Source of the DNA: Verticillium longisporum
Taxonomy: Eukaryota > Ascomycota > Sordariomycetes > Glomerellales > Plectosphaerellaceae
DNA length: 64,000 nt
Direction: 5' to 3'
NCBI GenBank assembly: GCA_019188255.1
Contig: JAETXT010000002.1
Location: forward strand, 1,178,001-1,242,000
Shown here: piece by piece, positions 34,019-46,200 of the stretch
How positions within the stretch are numbered: the first letter of the stretch is position 1
How the letters are laid out: every line of letters starts with the position of its first letter
Position numbers and translations under genes: made by a program
Notes under the pieces: model-generated
What the model was told of the DNA's origin: nothing
Database searches by the model: none
The model's input: the letters and a program-made list of their open reading frames with translations, nothing else

Positions 34019-37000
34019 ATGGACCAGCAGGCTCCTTGCACAGGGCGGGCCGTGAACAATTCTTCGAGCCTGTCCCAGTCCCAAACCACATCCACATCCA
34101 CACCTGCATCCCCACCCCGGACGCTCTCGACTCTTTCAAGCTCCCTTACCGCATCGTCGTCAGTATTGACCTCGGCCTCTTCTGCGACCTTGGCCTCGTC
34201 TGTGGGTGCACCATCGACCTCGTCGACTTCGACAACCCCGACGCCGACACCAGTTGCCACGACGCCGGTGCAACGCCCTCGCGACCGCTCCAAACGCTCT
34301 GCCTCTCTTTCCCACACCCTCTCGTCCTTCGCTTCGGGTACAGCCACAGCCCTCAGTAGGAAAAGCCGTCACGCCGAGCCAGGAACCACAGACGCACACG
34401 CAGATCCCGCCAGTCTATCTATGCCGCCCCCGCCTCCTCCTTCACAAGCGTCCGGTGCCGCTTCCTCGAATCCCCTCAGAAGCCCTCGTTCGTCTCTCTG
34501 TCGTAGCCGCCGCGATTCCAACAAGTCTGTCGAAGCCGGCATCGACTCCGAATCCTTTGCGAGCGACATAGTCCAGAAGAGCCCCAATCCAGACCTTGAT
34601 GTGACGCGGTCCGGACTTGGCATATCTTCCTCGACTTCGACGTTCCAGCCCGATCGGCCCCTCACGACGAGATCGTCCTTCACCGACTCCGACATTAAGC
34701 GCGCCTCCATATCATCAGTGTATTCTCTTGCCTCTGCCCGCGGCGTCGCCCCGAGCTCTGCTGCATCTGCCGCCGGATCCGAGACGGGTGCCGCCCCTAG
34801 GTCAGTCTCCGGCATCATGTCTTCCGGCAAGCCAGTCGCTGGCTCTGTGCCTCCGAACCCAGAACTGTCCAATGTTACCGTTACGACATCCTCTACAAAC
34901 CAGCACCTAGCCCCCGCGAAACCCTTGATGTTATGAAGCGCACACCAGCCCCAGTCCGCACCGACTCGACCATCAGATCGCAACCAACTAGGTCCAGGAG
35001 CCGGGCCAAGAGAAGATTCAGCGGGAGCACAGCGGCCAGCAGTCACAGCCCAAGCAGTGATAGGGGGCCGTATCACAAAGAAAGAGAAGAGGGTCAGTCT
35101 GACATAAGTAGCTATCAACGTGTCAGTGCAGCGTCTAATCCCCTCCAGCCAAGCCCGCGCCGTGGGGTGTTATCGGCATCTGTGCCTTGGACGTGAAGGC
35201 GAGAAGCAAGCCCAGTCGGAACATCCTGAACCGCTTGATCGCCAATAGGGAATTTGATGTCGTTGTGTTCGGCGACAAGGTCATCCTTGACGAAGGTAAG
35301 GACCCCTGGAATGGATGTCTAGGAGGTCCAACGAAAAGTATTGGCTGACCAGTGCACAATATCAGACTTCGAAAATTGGCCCATGTGGTAAGACCCCCTT
35401 GTTGGAACCTGATGGTCATCCATAGACCACGCCGTGACGTGAGTTGTCGAATTTCATGCTGATGCAAGTCTGACATAGCGACTATCTCATTTCGTTCTAC
35501 TCCGATGGTTTCCCCCTCGATAAGGCCATCTCATACGTCAAGGCCAGGAAACCGTTCTGTGTCAATGATTTACCAATGCAGAAACTCTTGTGGGACCGCC
35601 GCCTTTGTTTGCACTTACTTGACAGTATCGGAGTTCCAACGCCCAAGCGACTTGAGGTCAATCGGGATGGTGGTCCCAGTATGTTAACGCCCGACATTGC
35701 GAAATACATCAAGGACGTCTCTGGTGTTGATTTTGATCCTGACGAGCCTCGTTGGAGATGCGCGCCCCACAAGGTCGAGCTCCTCGACGATGATGACATA
35801 CTTAGCGTCGACGGTGCTCTCCTCAAAAAGCCCTTTGTTGAGAAGCCAGTCAGCGGTGAAGACCATAACATCATCATCTACTTCCCCAAATCAAGTGGTG
35901 GAGGAGCACGGAGACTGTTCCGCAAAATCGGCAACAAGAGTTCAGAGTACGACCCGGAACTGAACGTTCCGCGCGCCATTCTTGAACCGGAGAACAGCTA
36001 CTTGTACGAAAAGTTCATGCGAGTTGAGAACGCCGAGGATGTCAAGGCTTACACAGTTGGACCCAACTATTGTCATGCCGAAACCAGGAAGTCCCCGTTG
36101 TTGACGGCGTCGTCCGACGCAATACTCATGGAAAGGAGGTACGTTATGTCACTGCGCTCAACCCTGAAGAAAGGGAAATCGCCAGCAAAATTTCAACATC
36201 CTTCGGTCAGCGGGTCTGTGGGTTTGACTTCCTGCGAGCCGATGACAAAAGCTACGTTATTGATGTCAACGGTTGGAGTTTTGTCAAGGACAATGATGAC
36301 TACTACGAGCAATCTGCGAAGATCCTCAAAGATTTGTTTGTCAAGGAGAGATTACGAAGAGGCGGTGTGACGCCTCCCATGCCTTCACCCGCTGTCTCGG
36401 ATGTGATCGACCCGCTGGCTCTGCGAGGCAAAGAGAAGGAAAATGGCCAAGCGTCCGTTCCTGCGCTGCCCATTACGAAGTCAACTGGGCAGCTGCCCGC
36501 CAGTCAGTCGGCGGAAAAGGGGTTGCTGGAGCCCAAGACTGACGAGCTCCGCCCTCCCTCGTCAACGTTGACCACTAAGTCAGAGAGTGCGGCGACCTCG
36601 GGCGCCATGAGCCTTGGCTCGAGTCCCTCGTCCCTGCCGCCACCGCCACCCCTTGTTGAGACTGGCCCGGGCAGTGTGCCGTCGGCGACACCATCAGCAC
36701 TAGCCTCCGCTGCTGCCTCCTTGAAGGGTGATGCTGCACCCGAGCCAGAAGAGGCACCGGCTCCTCCACCACCACCACCACCGAAACATTCTTGGAAGCT
36801 CAAGGGCATCGTTTCTGTTATCCGACATGCAGATCGCACACCCAAGCAGAAGTATAAGTTCACGTTCCACACGGCGCCCTTCATTGAACTGCTCAAGGGC
36901 CATCAGGAAGAGGTTCTCCTGATAGGAGAAGCAGCCTTGGCTAGCGTCATCCACGCAGTGGATGTTGCAGTGACCCAAGGCATTGAGGACCCGAACAAGC

Positions 37001-39292
37001 TCAAATCGCTGCGAAATGTGTTAGTCAAGAAGGGCGGCTGGGCAGGAACCAAGGTTCAGATCAAGCCCATGTTCCGCAAGAAGGCCACCGATGAAGTTGT
37101 GCCTCCTGAAGAGGTTGCCCAGATTCTCAAGGAGGGTGTGGAAGCCAAGTTCTCTGAAAAGGCGGATGAAAGTCAATCCAAGACCGATCCAGCAACGAGA
37201 ACAACGCCCAAACGGCACGACTCACTCTCAGGGGTAACCATGTCCCGCATTACGGCCGCAGAGGAAAGTCTGGTCCTGGACAAGCTCCAGCTTATTGTCA
37301 AGTGGGGCGGCGAGCCCACGCACTCCGCCAGGTACCAGGCACAGGAACTGGGCGAAAATATGCGCAATGATTTCATGCTGCTGAACCGCGACGTACTGGA
37401 CGAGGTCCATGTGTACAGCAGCTCAGAGCGACGGGTGACGACCAGCGCGCAGATCTGGACTTCTTCGTTCTTGGGCCGGAAGGATCTCCCTGATGACTTC
37501 ATTACGATTCGCAAAGACCTTTTGGATGACTCGAACGCAGCCAAGGACGAAATGGACAAGGTCAAGAAGAAGCTCAAGGGTCTACTACGCAAGGGAAATG
37601 AGCGGCCATCGCAATTCGCCTGGCCGGACAAGATGCCTGAGCCTTCCGAGGTTCAGACGCGGGTCGTTCAGCTAATGAACTTCCATCGGCGCGTGATGCA
37701 GCACAATTTTGGCAAACTGTATAGTGGAGCCGTCAACTCTCTCAATGCTATATCCAACCCTAGCATAGACAAAAGCCAGCCAGGTGAGTCATCGGCTGGC
37801 TCCATGTCGTCCGCCCTGTCCCAGGCCAATGGGATTAACAACATACAAGCCCGCTGGTGTTGCGGTGAAGATGCAGAGCTATTCAGAGAACGCTGGGAGA
37901 AGCTCTTCCAAGTGTTCAGTGATGGGGAGAAGGTTGATCCCAGCAAAATCTCCGAGCTCTACGATACCATGAAGTTTGACGCCTTGCACAACCGTCAGTT
38001 TCTCGAGTGGGTATTCACGCCACCAAAGCAAATGCTCGAGGAGGAGTACGGTATCAAGGACACTAAAGACAGCAAAGAGAGCAGCTTCAAAGAAGGCAGT
38101 ATCAAGGAGGGCAAGGAAGGCAGATCTGCTGGCAAGGAATCGGAAGAAGCCAAAGTATCGCAAGACTCGCGAGAGGAAAGACGGGATATACTGGACAAAT
38201 CCGACAAGACCGCCGAAGGCAACAAGAGCTCGAGTTCAGTTCGTCGCATCTTCCGTCGACGATCCTTTCTCAATGGCCTACGTCATGTCGGCGAGGGCGC
38301 CCCGCCGGAACAGTACTTCCACCTATACAAGGGCAACACACAATCCAAAGCCAAGACAGACGCCAGGTTTGAGCCGCTGCGGGAGCTGTACCAGTTGGCC
38401 AAAATGCTGTTTGACTTCATCTGCCCGCAGGAGTACGGCATCTCTGATACAGAGAAGCTCGAGATTGGTCTTTTGACATCGCTACCCCTCTTGAAGGAGA
38501 TTGTTCAGGACCTCGAGGAGATGCAAGCCTCCAATGATGCCAAGTCTTTCTTCTACTTCACCAAGGAGTCTCACATCTACACGTTACTCAACACCATTCT
38601 GGAGGGTGGCCTTGAGACGAAGATCAAGCGGAGCACCATCCCTGAACTGGACTATCTCTCGCAGATTTGCTTCGAGCTCTACGAATCAGAGACGAAGGTG
38701 CCAGCTGAGGTGGCCACCCGCGGCGACGAGGCTACCTTTGCGTACAGCATCAGGATCACCATCAGCCCTGGCTGCCACGTATACGATCCTCTCGATGTTC
38801 AGCTCGACAGCAAGCACTCCATCAGCTGCGCCCCTCGCCGAAGCTTAACCTTACATGCCGATTGGATGGAGGTGATCCGCACCTTGCGTGCCAAGTTCAA
38901 CCAGTGAGTATTATTCTTTGTGTAATTCCGGCACGATGTCCCACCCACAAACGAGGCGCGCGTTGTCATGCTAATTCTTCTATTCTACCAGGGTGAAATT
39001 GCCCAAGACTTTCTTGGCTATCAACCTGTCTGATCTCTTCTCATACGATGAGCAAGAGAAGAAAGACGTCGATTCGGACGGGCTGGAAATGAAGAGCCTC
39101 GCACGCCAATCTGCTTCCAAGGACGTCCAAGGAGAAGCCGGCGATGTGTCTGGCCTGGGCGATATCACCGCGGGCGACGTGCTCGACAGCAGCACGGAGC
39201 TAGCGATGACGCCGAACGAGGGACATGGCCAGCCGTCCGAGCCATCGCTATCATTACGAGGAGGACCGCATATCTGGCGCCCTGGCGCGTGA
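34019..39292 (+). CDS. VIP1: Vip1/Asp1-type inositol hexakisphosphate kinase / pyrophosphatase (one-base frame break)
   Basis: Proposed exons are 34019-34800, 34863-35092, 35149-35295, 35366-35387, 35479-38903 and 38992-39292, totalling 1635 residues after adding one base. The first 330 residues are Ser/Thr/Pro-rich. The ATP-grasp kinase starts near [17 protein letters not shown] and runs through [31 protein letters not shown] and [20 protein letters not shown]. From about residue 843 a histidine acid phosphatase domain begins ([17 protein letters not shown]), with [12 protein letters not shown] and [13 protein letters not shown]. Vip1 makes 1-diphosphoinositol phosphates that signal phosphate status, polarity and microtubule behaviour. 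At CCCC 36093-36096 one base is missing: the frame changes from ETRKSP to [17 protein letters not shown]. The first intron (34801-34862) lacks a good branch site, so a second missing base there is an alternative. Confidence 0.93.
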
Positions 39293-42200
39293 GCGTCAAT
39301 GTGGATACACGCGCGACATGGGCTGCGGGGGCAATGCTTGGACAAGTTGATCTGACCCTGACCTCCTCCTGCAGGCGGGCGCGGTTACCAAAATGAGGAG
39401 GGCAGAGGTGAGACGAAAAGAAAAACAGGCAATAGACACGACAATGCGCATGAGTACCGACTATTTTATCATTATTCTAGATCGCCGGCTGTTGTGTATC
39501 CGGTTTAGAGATTTTGGACGACACGCACATTGGAGGAAGGCTTGCAAAGAACGACTGCACGTGGATGGAGGCAATCATGGGTTTAGAGTCATCCAAGGTG
39601 CGTCACTATCACGGTTAGAGGTACGCAGACGTAGATCCATACACATGGCGTCAATTACAAAACATTCAATCGTCAAGAAGAGGAAGAGAAATAGACCGAG
39701 GTGATTTCGTGTAGTCTTTTTCTGGGGGTTTCTTTTTGGGAAGTGCACGCAGCCCCGGCCTGTCATGATCGGAATGGCTTCCGAGAGAGCTGTGACGTGG
39801 ACAAAACGAGGAGATGCCGCAGGCTGTATGACGGGCGAGCCGGAGCCGAGCTCGGATCGGGCAACTGGCCCATCGAGGCGGCATCGTGACAAGGCTGGTT
39901 GCCGGTTCCAGATGGAGAGATTGGGGCAGGAGTGACTGTCGCAGGTGAGCCGATGGAGAATTTTCTGCGGCGGAGCAGTCTGCACGTTGAACGAAAAGAC
40001 TGGCTGATGACCTTTGCGGGATACAGTCTAGTTAGCAAAGCGGGCATGAGGCCCTGTCTTGGATGCGCGAGAACTGGGTTGGTGGTCAAGATGATTGGGG
40101 AGGGAGGGGGGCCAAAGCAGGCGGGCGAGCAAGACGACCGCCCGCGCGCCCACATCGGACGAGCTTGTCCCCGGTGTGTGAAAGGTGTCAGGCTGCGGCC
40201 GACAGTGGAGATGACAACGGCGGTGGGTGCGCCTTTGCTTTGTCCGGGGGGGGTGGGCGGGCAAGGGGGCGAGGGGGGCGAGAAGAGGGGAGTTTTGAGG
40301 ATTTTAGGGGTTCTGGAAGGCCATGTGGGCCGCTCGCGCCTCGAGCTGTTGTTGCAAGAAGACCATGACCATGTCGAGCCATGTGGTTGTCACCAGGACA
40401 AGCGTCCGGCCGGCCGGTGGTCGAAGAGTTGTGTGTCAAAGCTCTGCTACCTTGCTTTCCTTTTCGTGGGAGAGAAAGCAGGGCGGTGGGTGAAGGGGGG
40501 CGGAGATACCCATGCCTGGGCCGCCCACCTATCCAGCGCTCAGGTACCTCACCTGCCTACCTAGGCACCTAAGGTACCTACCTACATGGTACCTAGGTAC
40601 CTTAGGTGCCTAGGGACTGAGCGAGGGAGGGAAAAGGACATGCCTGCATGCCCCAGATGCCAGATGCTTGGGTGGAGCTTGTAGGGTGCTCTCGCTGGTC
40701 GCCTGTCACTGTTCCTTCGCGCGCGCGCGCGTGCTCCTCCTGCAACTCTGTATTTCCTCGGCACCAAACCCCTAGACAGAGAGATCATTACAATCCCGAG
40801 AGTGAAAAAGGCGTTGACAGGACTCCATGTTGCACCCCTCATTTCTTGACGAGAGACATGTCGGCGATCGCAGTCAGGCATGGCCATGATGGAGGGTATG
40901 GCTTCAGCTGCAGAACGGGGTGTCGATCGATGGTTCGTCTGACGTTGCGGATGGGCGGCAAGCACTTATTTACAGCACATCTGGGGGAACAGGGCCGCTC
41001 ACTCATTTGATCTCTCCACCGCATCTCACACCTACCTGCCTCTGCCTTGCTGCCTTCCCATGCACGTACCAACCCTGTCATGGGCTCAATTCTTGCCAGT
41101 CAACCGGAACTGGTGGTTGCCAGGAATGATGAGGCGTCGAGCCCAAAAAGACCAAAAGAGGAGGGCACAGGTTTAGCTCAGGTGGTGTGTCCTTAACCAG
41201 CAAAGTGCAGGTGCCGCCCTCGACGCCTCCAACGGTGAAGCACATGCTGCTGCAGGTCGACCCTTGCTGCAGGTCACATCGTGCTACGGGGCGACGGTAC
41301 TGTCATCAGAGTCTATCCACAGACCACAGACCAGAGACCACGGACGGGCTGCCAGGTCAGCATGCTTCTGCGGGCTGCTCTTCGGCATTCTCATTATCAT
41401 GACGCGGTGATTCGTTGTATATCGCCCTCGCCGGCGAAGCCTCTGCTGCGACTGCCCTTTGAGTGACAAGATCCAAGTCCTGGCTCATTGGGCGTGCCAA
41501 GCCATTTAGCGATCGGCGTCGAATCTAGCGAGGAAGAGCCATTGTAGATTAAAGGCCAAGGCTATTTGGAGGACGGGGGGTTGCGCAATACTCTGATATC
41601 AGGGTACATCAACAACAGGCCTACCTGGATCTCTTTCCAAGAGTTAACAAATGAGTGACAACTGACGTAAAGCAAGCCACGTTGGTACTTGTGAGTTACC
41701 TCGTCATCCCTGTCACTCGAACCACGTATCATCGAGTCGTGGACTGGAAATCCTAAAGTACCTGCCCTCCTGGCCTCAAAGGTCATTTTAGAGAGAGACG
41801 AGGGGGTCGAAGAGGGTGGGGAGGGAGGTGCGCAGGCGCATGTTGAGAGAGTCACGTCATGCCACGAATAGAACGTGATGACAGACGAAAGTACGTGCAA
41901 CGGACAAACCCATGAAGGTTACTTGACGACGATAACCGATGATGACGAACAACGACGACGTCACGTTTGATATTTTGGGGTCGGAAAAGCACCGGGCAAG
42001 AGCTTCAACAGCTGCTGACACAGTTTCAAGCCCCGTGGTCCCGATGTGGATGGCAGTCACCTCCTGCTTGAGCGAGGGCCCCATCTCCCCACCGTCTCCC
42101 CATCCCTGGGAGTCATTAACCTCTGACATCGAATTTGACTGCATCGTAACCGCGCGTCTTCTCCCCGCACCCCCTTCTTCCTCAAGCCGTCAGTGCCAAT

Positions 42201-42435
42201 TCGATGGGACACCCCTCCCCTTCTGAATCCCTTCTCATATCGGATCGATTCCGCCTACGGTCTTGTCAGTACGCCGCTTCGTCAGCCTCCAGATGCTGCT
42301 CAAGGGCAAGGCCAATGTGCCGTGGTGCCCTGCAGCCCGGTCCGTCCTTTCTTTCTGAGTGAGGTAGGTCAGGGCAGTCAGTTGTTACACATCACAGCTC
42401 TACCTTTCGATAGACCATGTTCAGTAGGTCCAAGA
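39293..42435. other. Intergenic region upstream of the mobile-element island
   Basis: 3.1 kb without a credible gene. It holds a perfect 18-bp inverted repeat of TAGGTACC type (40561-40613), a GC-alternating tract near 40720, and G-rich stretches at 40240-40310. ORFs at 39899-40564 and elsewhere show no family features. Confidence 0.5.
40561..40613. repeat. Perfect 18-bp inverted repeat built from TAGGTACC motifs
   Basis: CTAGGCACCTAAGGTACC at 40561-40578 is mirrored exactly by GGTACCTTAGGTGCCTAG at 40596-40613, with a 17-bp spacer that also contains GGTACCTA. Related tracts occur near 3400, 6410 and 58430-58490. Confidence 0.85.
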
Positions 42436-42512
42436 GAGGTTACAGCTCACAGGGGTGAGTCTCAAGTTCAGACCCCCCAATCCGGAGAAACCTCGGGGGG
42501 GGTAGTTGGCAT
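42436..42512 (+). repeat. Left terminal inverted repeat of the AT-rich element
   Basis: 77 bp, about 90% identical to the inverted right copy at 49625-49700. Differences are mostly at the outer end. Confidence 0.8.
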
Positions 42513-42612
42513 AATTTTAGAGAGATTACATAACTCCATAGTATAAATATAAATATATACTGTATACGAGTTTTTTTTTCTATAAAGTCTTTATAATAAA
42601 AATTAATAGATA

Positions 42613-42899
42613 TGTTGAACCAATATTAGGGGGTTCCCTAGGGCAGTAATCTCGGTAGGGGATCACCGATATGGTGATCACCGTGGCTGGGATTCACAGC
42701 TCTCAGGAGCACGTGAATCACAGCTTACGTGATCGGTGAATCAGATGGGTATATCTGACTCACGTAGGTAGTGGTAATTCAGAGAGAGATCATCAACTAC
42801 ATCACAAGACTTATATCACCTACCCTACCTATTCAGAGCTCTCAGGCACAGCCAAAGCAATGAAACGGGGTTCACATAAGCAGTGAAGCCCTCTCAACA
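42613..42899 (+). repeat. 5' LTR of the copia element
   Basis: 287 bp with TGTTGA...TCAACA ends. It contains a perfect hairpin GATCACC-gatat-GGTGATC at 42661-42679 and a TGACTCA box at 42756-42762. Differences from the 3' LTR are five rather than four Gs after ATTA, and A instead of G in CAGTAATCTC. Confidence 0.97.
42756..42762. promoter_or_regulatory. TGACTCA box in the copia LTR
   Basis: A perfect Gcn4/CPC1 recognition core, repeated at 48920-48926 in the 3' LTR. In yeast Gcn4 activates Ty1 through such LTR sites. Here the link is inferred from sequence only. Confidence 0.45.
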
Positions 42900-43015
42900 C
42901 TGATCAGTGTTGCGTTCAACGTAACACAGAACAGCTAGAGCTGGAAAAGTCAGGATCGATCCCACGGATAGCAAATTCGCTGTGCGTGAGCTCATCGGTT
43001 ACACTTTACAAGTGA

Positions 43016-43137
43016 TCGCAAGAGCACCGTTTGCTTTGAGTACTTCAGGACTCTTGTGAGAGCTTGGTAGCAGGGAAATCCCCTGTTACGTGATCTGTAG
43101 GAGCACCGTCTGCTTCGAGTACCTCAGGACTCCTACG
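43016..43137 (+). other. Three-stem-loop RNA leader of the copia element
   Basis: Stem-loop 1 pairs 43016-43024 with 43051-43059 (9 bp, one G-U). Stem-loop 2 pairs 43067-43075 with 43081-43089 (9 bp, one G-U, loop AAATC). Stem-loop 3 pairs 43096-43103 with 43130-43137 (8 bp, one G-U). The 26-nt loops of 1 and 3 differ at only three positions, all C/T. Differences in the stems preserve pairing (two full compensatory pairs and two half changes), which supports selection on RNA structure. The module is 105 nt before the gag ATG. Confidence 0.75.
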
Positions 43138-43242
43138 CCCAAGATCACCACCTAGGCTATATTGCTAGCCACCAAACCCGACAAACGAAGCTCTACGGAA
43201 CAGTCAATCAGCCGTAGCAGAGCTTCAACAAAATCAGCGACA

Positions 43243-46200
43243 ATGAGCTCCTCGGATCACGGCAATAGCTCCGTGACAGAGCCAGAGAGCGCTGAAAAGA
43301 TGCAACAGGAGTTCGACGGCATTCTGGAAGAACTCGGCATATCACGCCTAACGCAGAAGGTCAGGAAGGGTCTCGATATTGACTTCATCGTTAATGGAGC
43401 AGAATCACGGTTCCCTGGATCACTGGATTCGGCATCCGCAGATCTCAAGAGCGCCTGGATCCTTAAGGCAATGAGCGCATACGGGACCATGAAGGGAGTT
43501 CACCTCCTGGAGGCGTTTATCGAAGACTTCCAGGGCTGGACCGAAGAGGACTTTGACTCCTGCAATACAACGATCACTCGAGCGCTGAAGGTGTATCTAG
43601 CAGAGCGCGGGATCCCTCTTCCAGGAGCAGCAAACGCTAAGACGTCGAAGAGACTAGTCCCAATGCTTTCATGGGAAGAGATGCCCGACGCGACGGAGTC
43701 GATCACTGCCGACCGGGATTCAGTGCTCCAAAGAGCAGAGGAACAGCGAGACCAGTGGGACGACGAGCAGCAACCCACGGGGAACGCCCAGCTATCCCAA
43801 ATCCGAAAACTACGAACGGGGAGGACAGATCCCCGACAGCCCCTGGTTCCAGGGTTGTCTGATCAACGGAGCAGGCAATCCAGCCAACGAGAGATCACGC
43901 CTCAATCGCGAAGAAATGAGACCCCACCCCCAAATGTCACCCAGAACCCACCAGCTTGGTACCATGCTCTGCCGCCACACGAATCGGTGAATTCACCGAT
44001 CGACGGAGCTGTAATCAAGCAATTCGCATCGCTCTGGAACAAGGAGAGCAATTACTCTGGGGAGACATACGATATCCTTGACGATAAAATGCGTATCTTC
44101 ACGGACGTTTGCGAACTGCTGCAAATCCGCTATACGCAGCTCCACGCGCTCTTCCCGAGTATACTTTCAGGGCGCGCGCAAACTTTCTTCCTAGAGCACA
44201 TGAACCGGAGCATGGGACTCCGTCAAATGTACCTAGCGATCAAACAACAGTTCGATTCGGAGATCAACAGAGCACAGTATCATACAGACTGGAGCTCGAT
44301 GACGTTCCACTCTATAGCGGCAGAAGCTGATAACGCAGGAAAGCCGCGAATGGAAGTTCTCCAGATCCTTCTGGATAGGCTTCAGCGGTGCCAGAGAGCA
44401 CTTGGCCCTGCGTTCAAGGAAGAGACTCATCTCTATGTGAACACTCTGAGGGCGGTTCAAGGCGTCCCAGAGCTGAAGATTGCACTAGCAAGGCCGGAGC
44501 GATCTTTCAATGCGCTATCCGCACAGCTCAAGAGCACACTGAAGGTGGAGGAGAACACCAGAACGCCTGGGCACTTCTACACCGACAGACGTTATGGGAG
44601 CGGATATCGCCAAGCCAGTGGAAGGGGAGATCGCAGAGAGCAGTCGGTACGCAGAACCAATGATCGTCAGCCATCCAGAATTCGCAAATGCTGGATATGC
44701 TCTAAACGAGACTGCAGATCGACGAAGCACTCTCCCGAGGAGCAACAACGTTCGAAAGAGCAGTGGAAACGCATGCAGGAAGCGCGTGGGGATCAGCGGA
44801 AGGGATACCGTCAGTTTTTAACAGCAATGGAACCTGCTGAGAGCTCGGAATCAGACAATCCCACTTCCGATGAGCTGGGAGCAGACGATGCCTTTGGGTC
44901 TGATCCCGAGAGCGAACTGATGAATGCCCATACTGCACACTTCCTAGCAAATGAGTCGTTCCAACACAGAATCAGGGGGAGCAGTCCGAAGGCTGAAATG
45001 ACAGCTCCGATAGAGCAGCTCTTCACCCAGTATCAGATCAATAGCACTTCCACGTGGTACGGCATCATCCCTGATACAGGCGCGGCATCAGTTTCCACAG
45101 CAGGAGCTTCACAAACAAGGGCCCTAATAGCCCTAATACCAAGCCTAACAGTCAACAAGCAGGGAATAGGGGCCAGAGTGAGATTCGGAGCAGGAAATCC
45201 CATTTCCACGACGGAGGAGATCACTGTTCCAACGCCAATTGGGAGAATCACGTTCCATATCGTCCCAACGGATACCCCATTCCTGCTTTGCATCAAGGAT
45301 ATGGACGATCTCGGAGTCTACCTAGACAACACGCGTAACGAGCTGGTAAAGCGCGTTGGGGAGATCCAGGAGCGTACGCCCATTTTTCGCAAATGGGGCC
45401 ACCCATGGTTCTTCCTGGATACGAAGACCCATACCAGCTCCGGGATCACATACATGATGGGGACAGAGAGCGATGGAGCAGCGTTTCTGACAGAAGCAGA
45501 GCTCCGACGCATTCACAAGCGGTTCGGTCACCCATCTGTAGAGAAGCTATGGAACCTGCTCCAGAGAGCAGACCAGGACGTGAATCGGGACGCTCTGGAG
45601 CTGATAAACCGCTTCTGCCACCATTGTCAGATCAAAGGGAAGTCCCCGCAACGCTTCAAGTTTGCCCTGAGGTCAGATATCGACTTCAATTACGAGATTT
45701 TGGTCGATATTATGCACTTGGATGGAAAGCCCGTTCTTCATGTGATCGACGCGAGCACAGGATTCCAGTCCGCAACTTTCATTCCCAATTTCACAGCTCG
45801 CGCGACGTGGGAAGCTCTCAAGAGGTGCTGGTTGGATACATACCTTGGGCCTCCAGACGTCGTAACTGTTGACGCTGGAACGAACTTTGCCTCCGCAGAG
45901 TTCAGGGCAGAGGCACGCCTCCTAGGCATGACCTGCCATCAGATCCCTGTAGAGGCCCATTGGTCAATCGGCAAGGTTGAGAGCTACCATAAGCCGATAC
46001 GCAGAGCGTACGAGATCTTGAAGGCAGAGTCTCGCGACACGAGCCTAGAATCGCTGCTTCAAGGAGCTGTGAAGGCGGTAAACGACACCGCTGGGCCCAA
46101 CGGATTAGTGCCTACACTGCTCGTATTCGGGGCGATGCCCAGGATCACCGCCAACTCAGCGCCCACCGCGACCCAGGCGCAGCGCGCCGAAGCGGTCAAT

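Noticed and set aside
39899..40564. 221-codon plus-strand open frame
   Set aside because: Gly-rich translation of G-tracts, with its end inside the TAGGTACC repeat region.
41161..41221. tRNA-like sequence: GAGGGC...GCCCTC ends with an A-box-like TTAGCTCAGGTGG
   Set aside because: Only 61 nt, no D-stem partner, no anticodon stem and no GGTTCGA B box. Probably coincidence.
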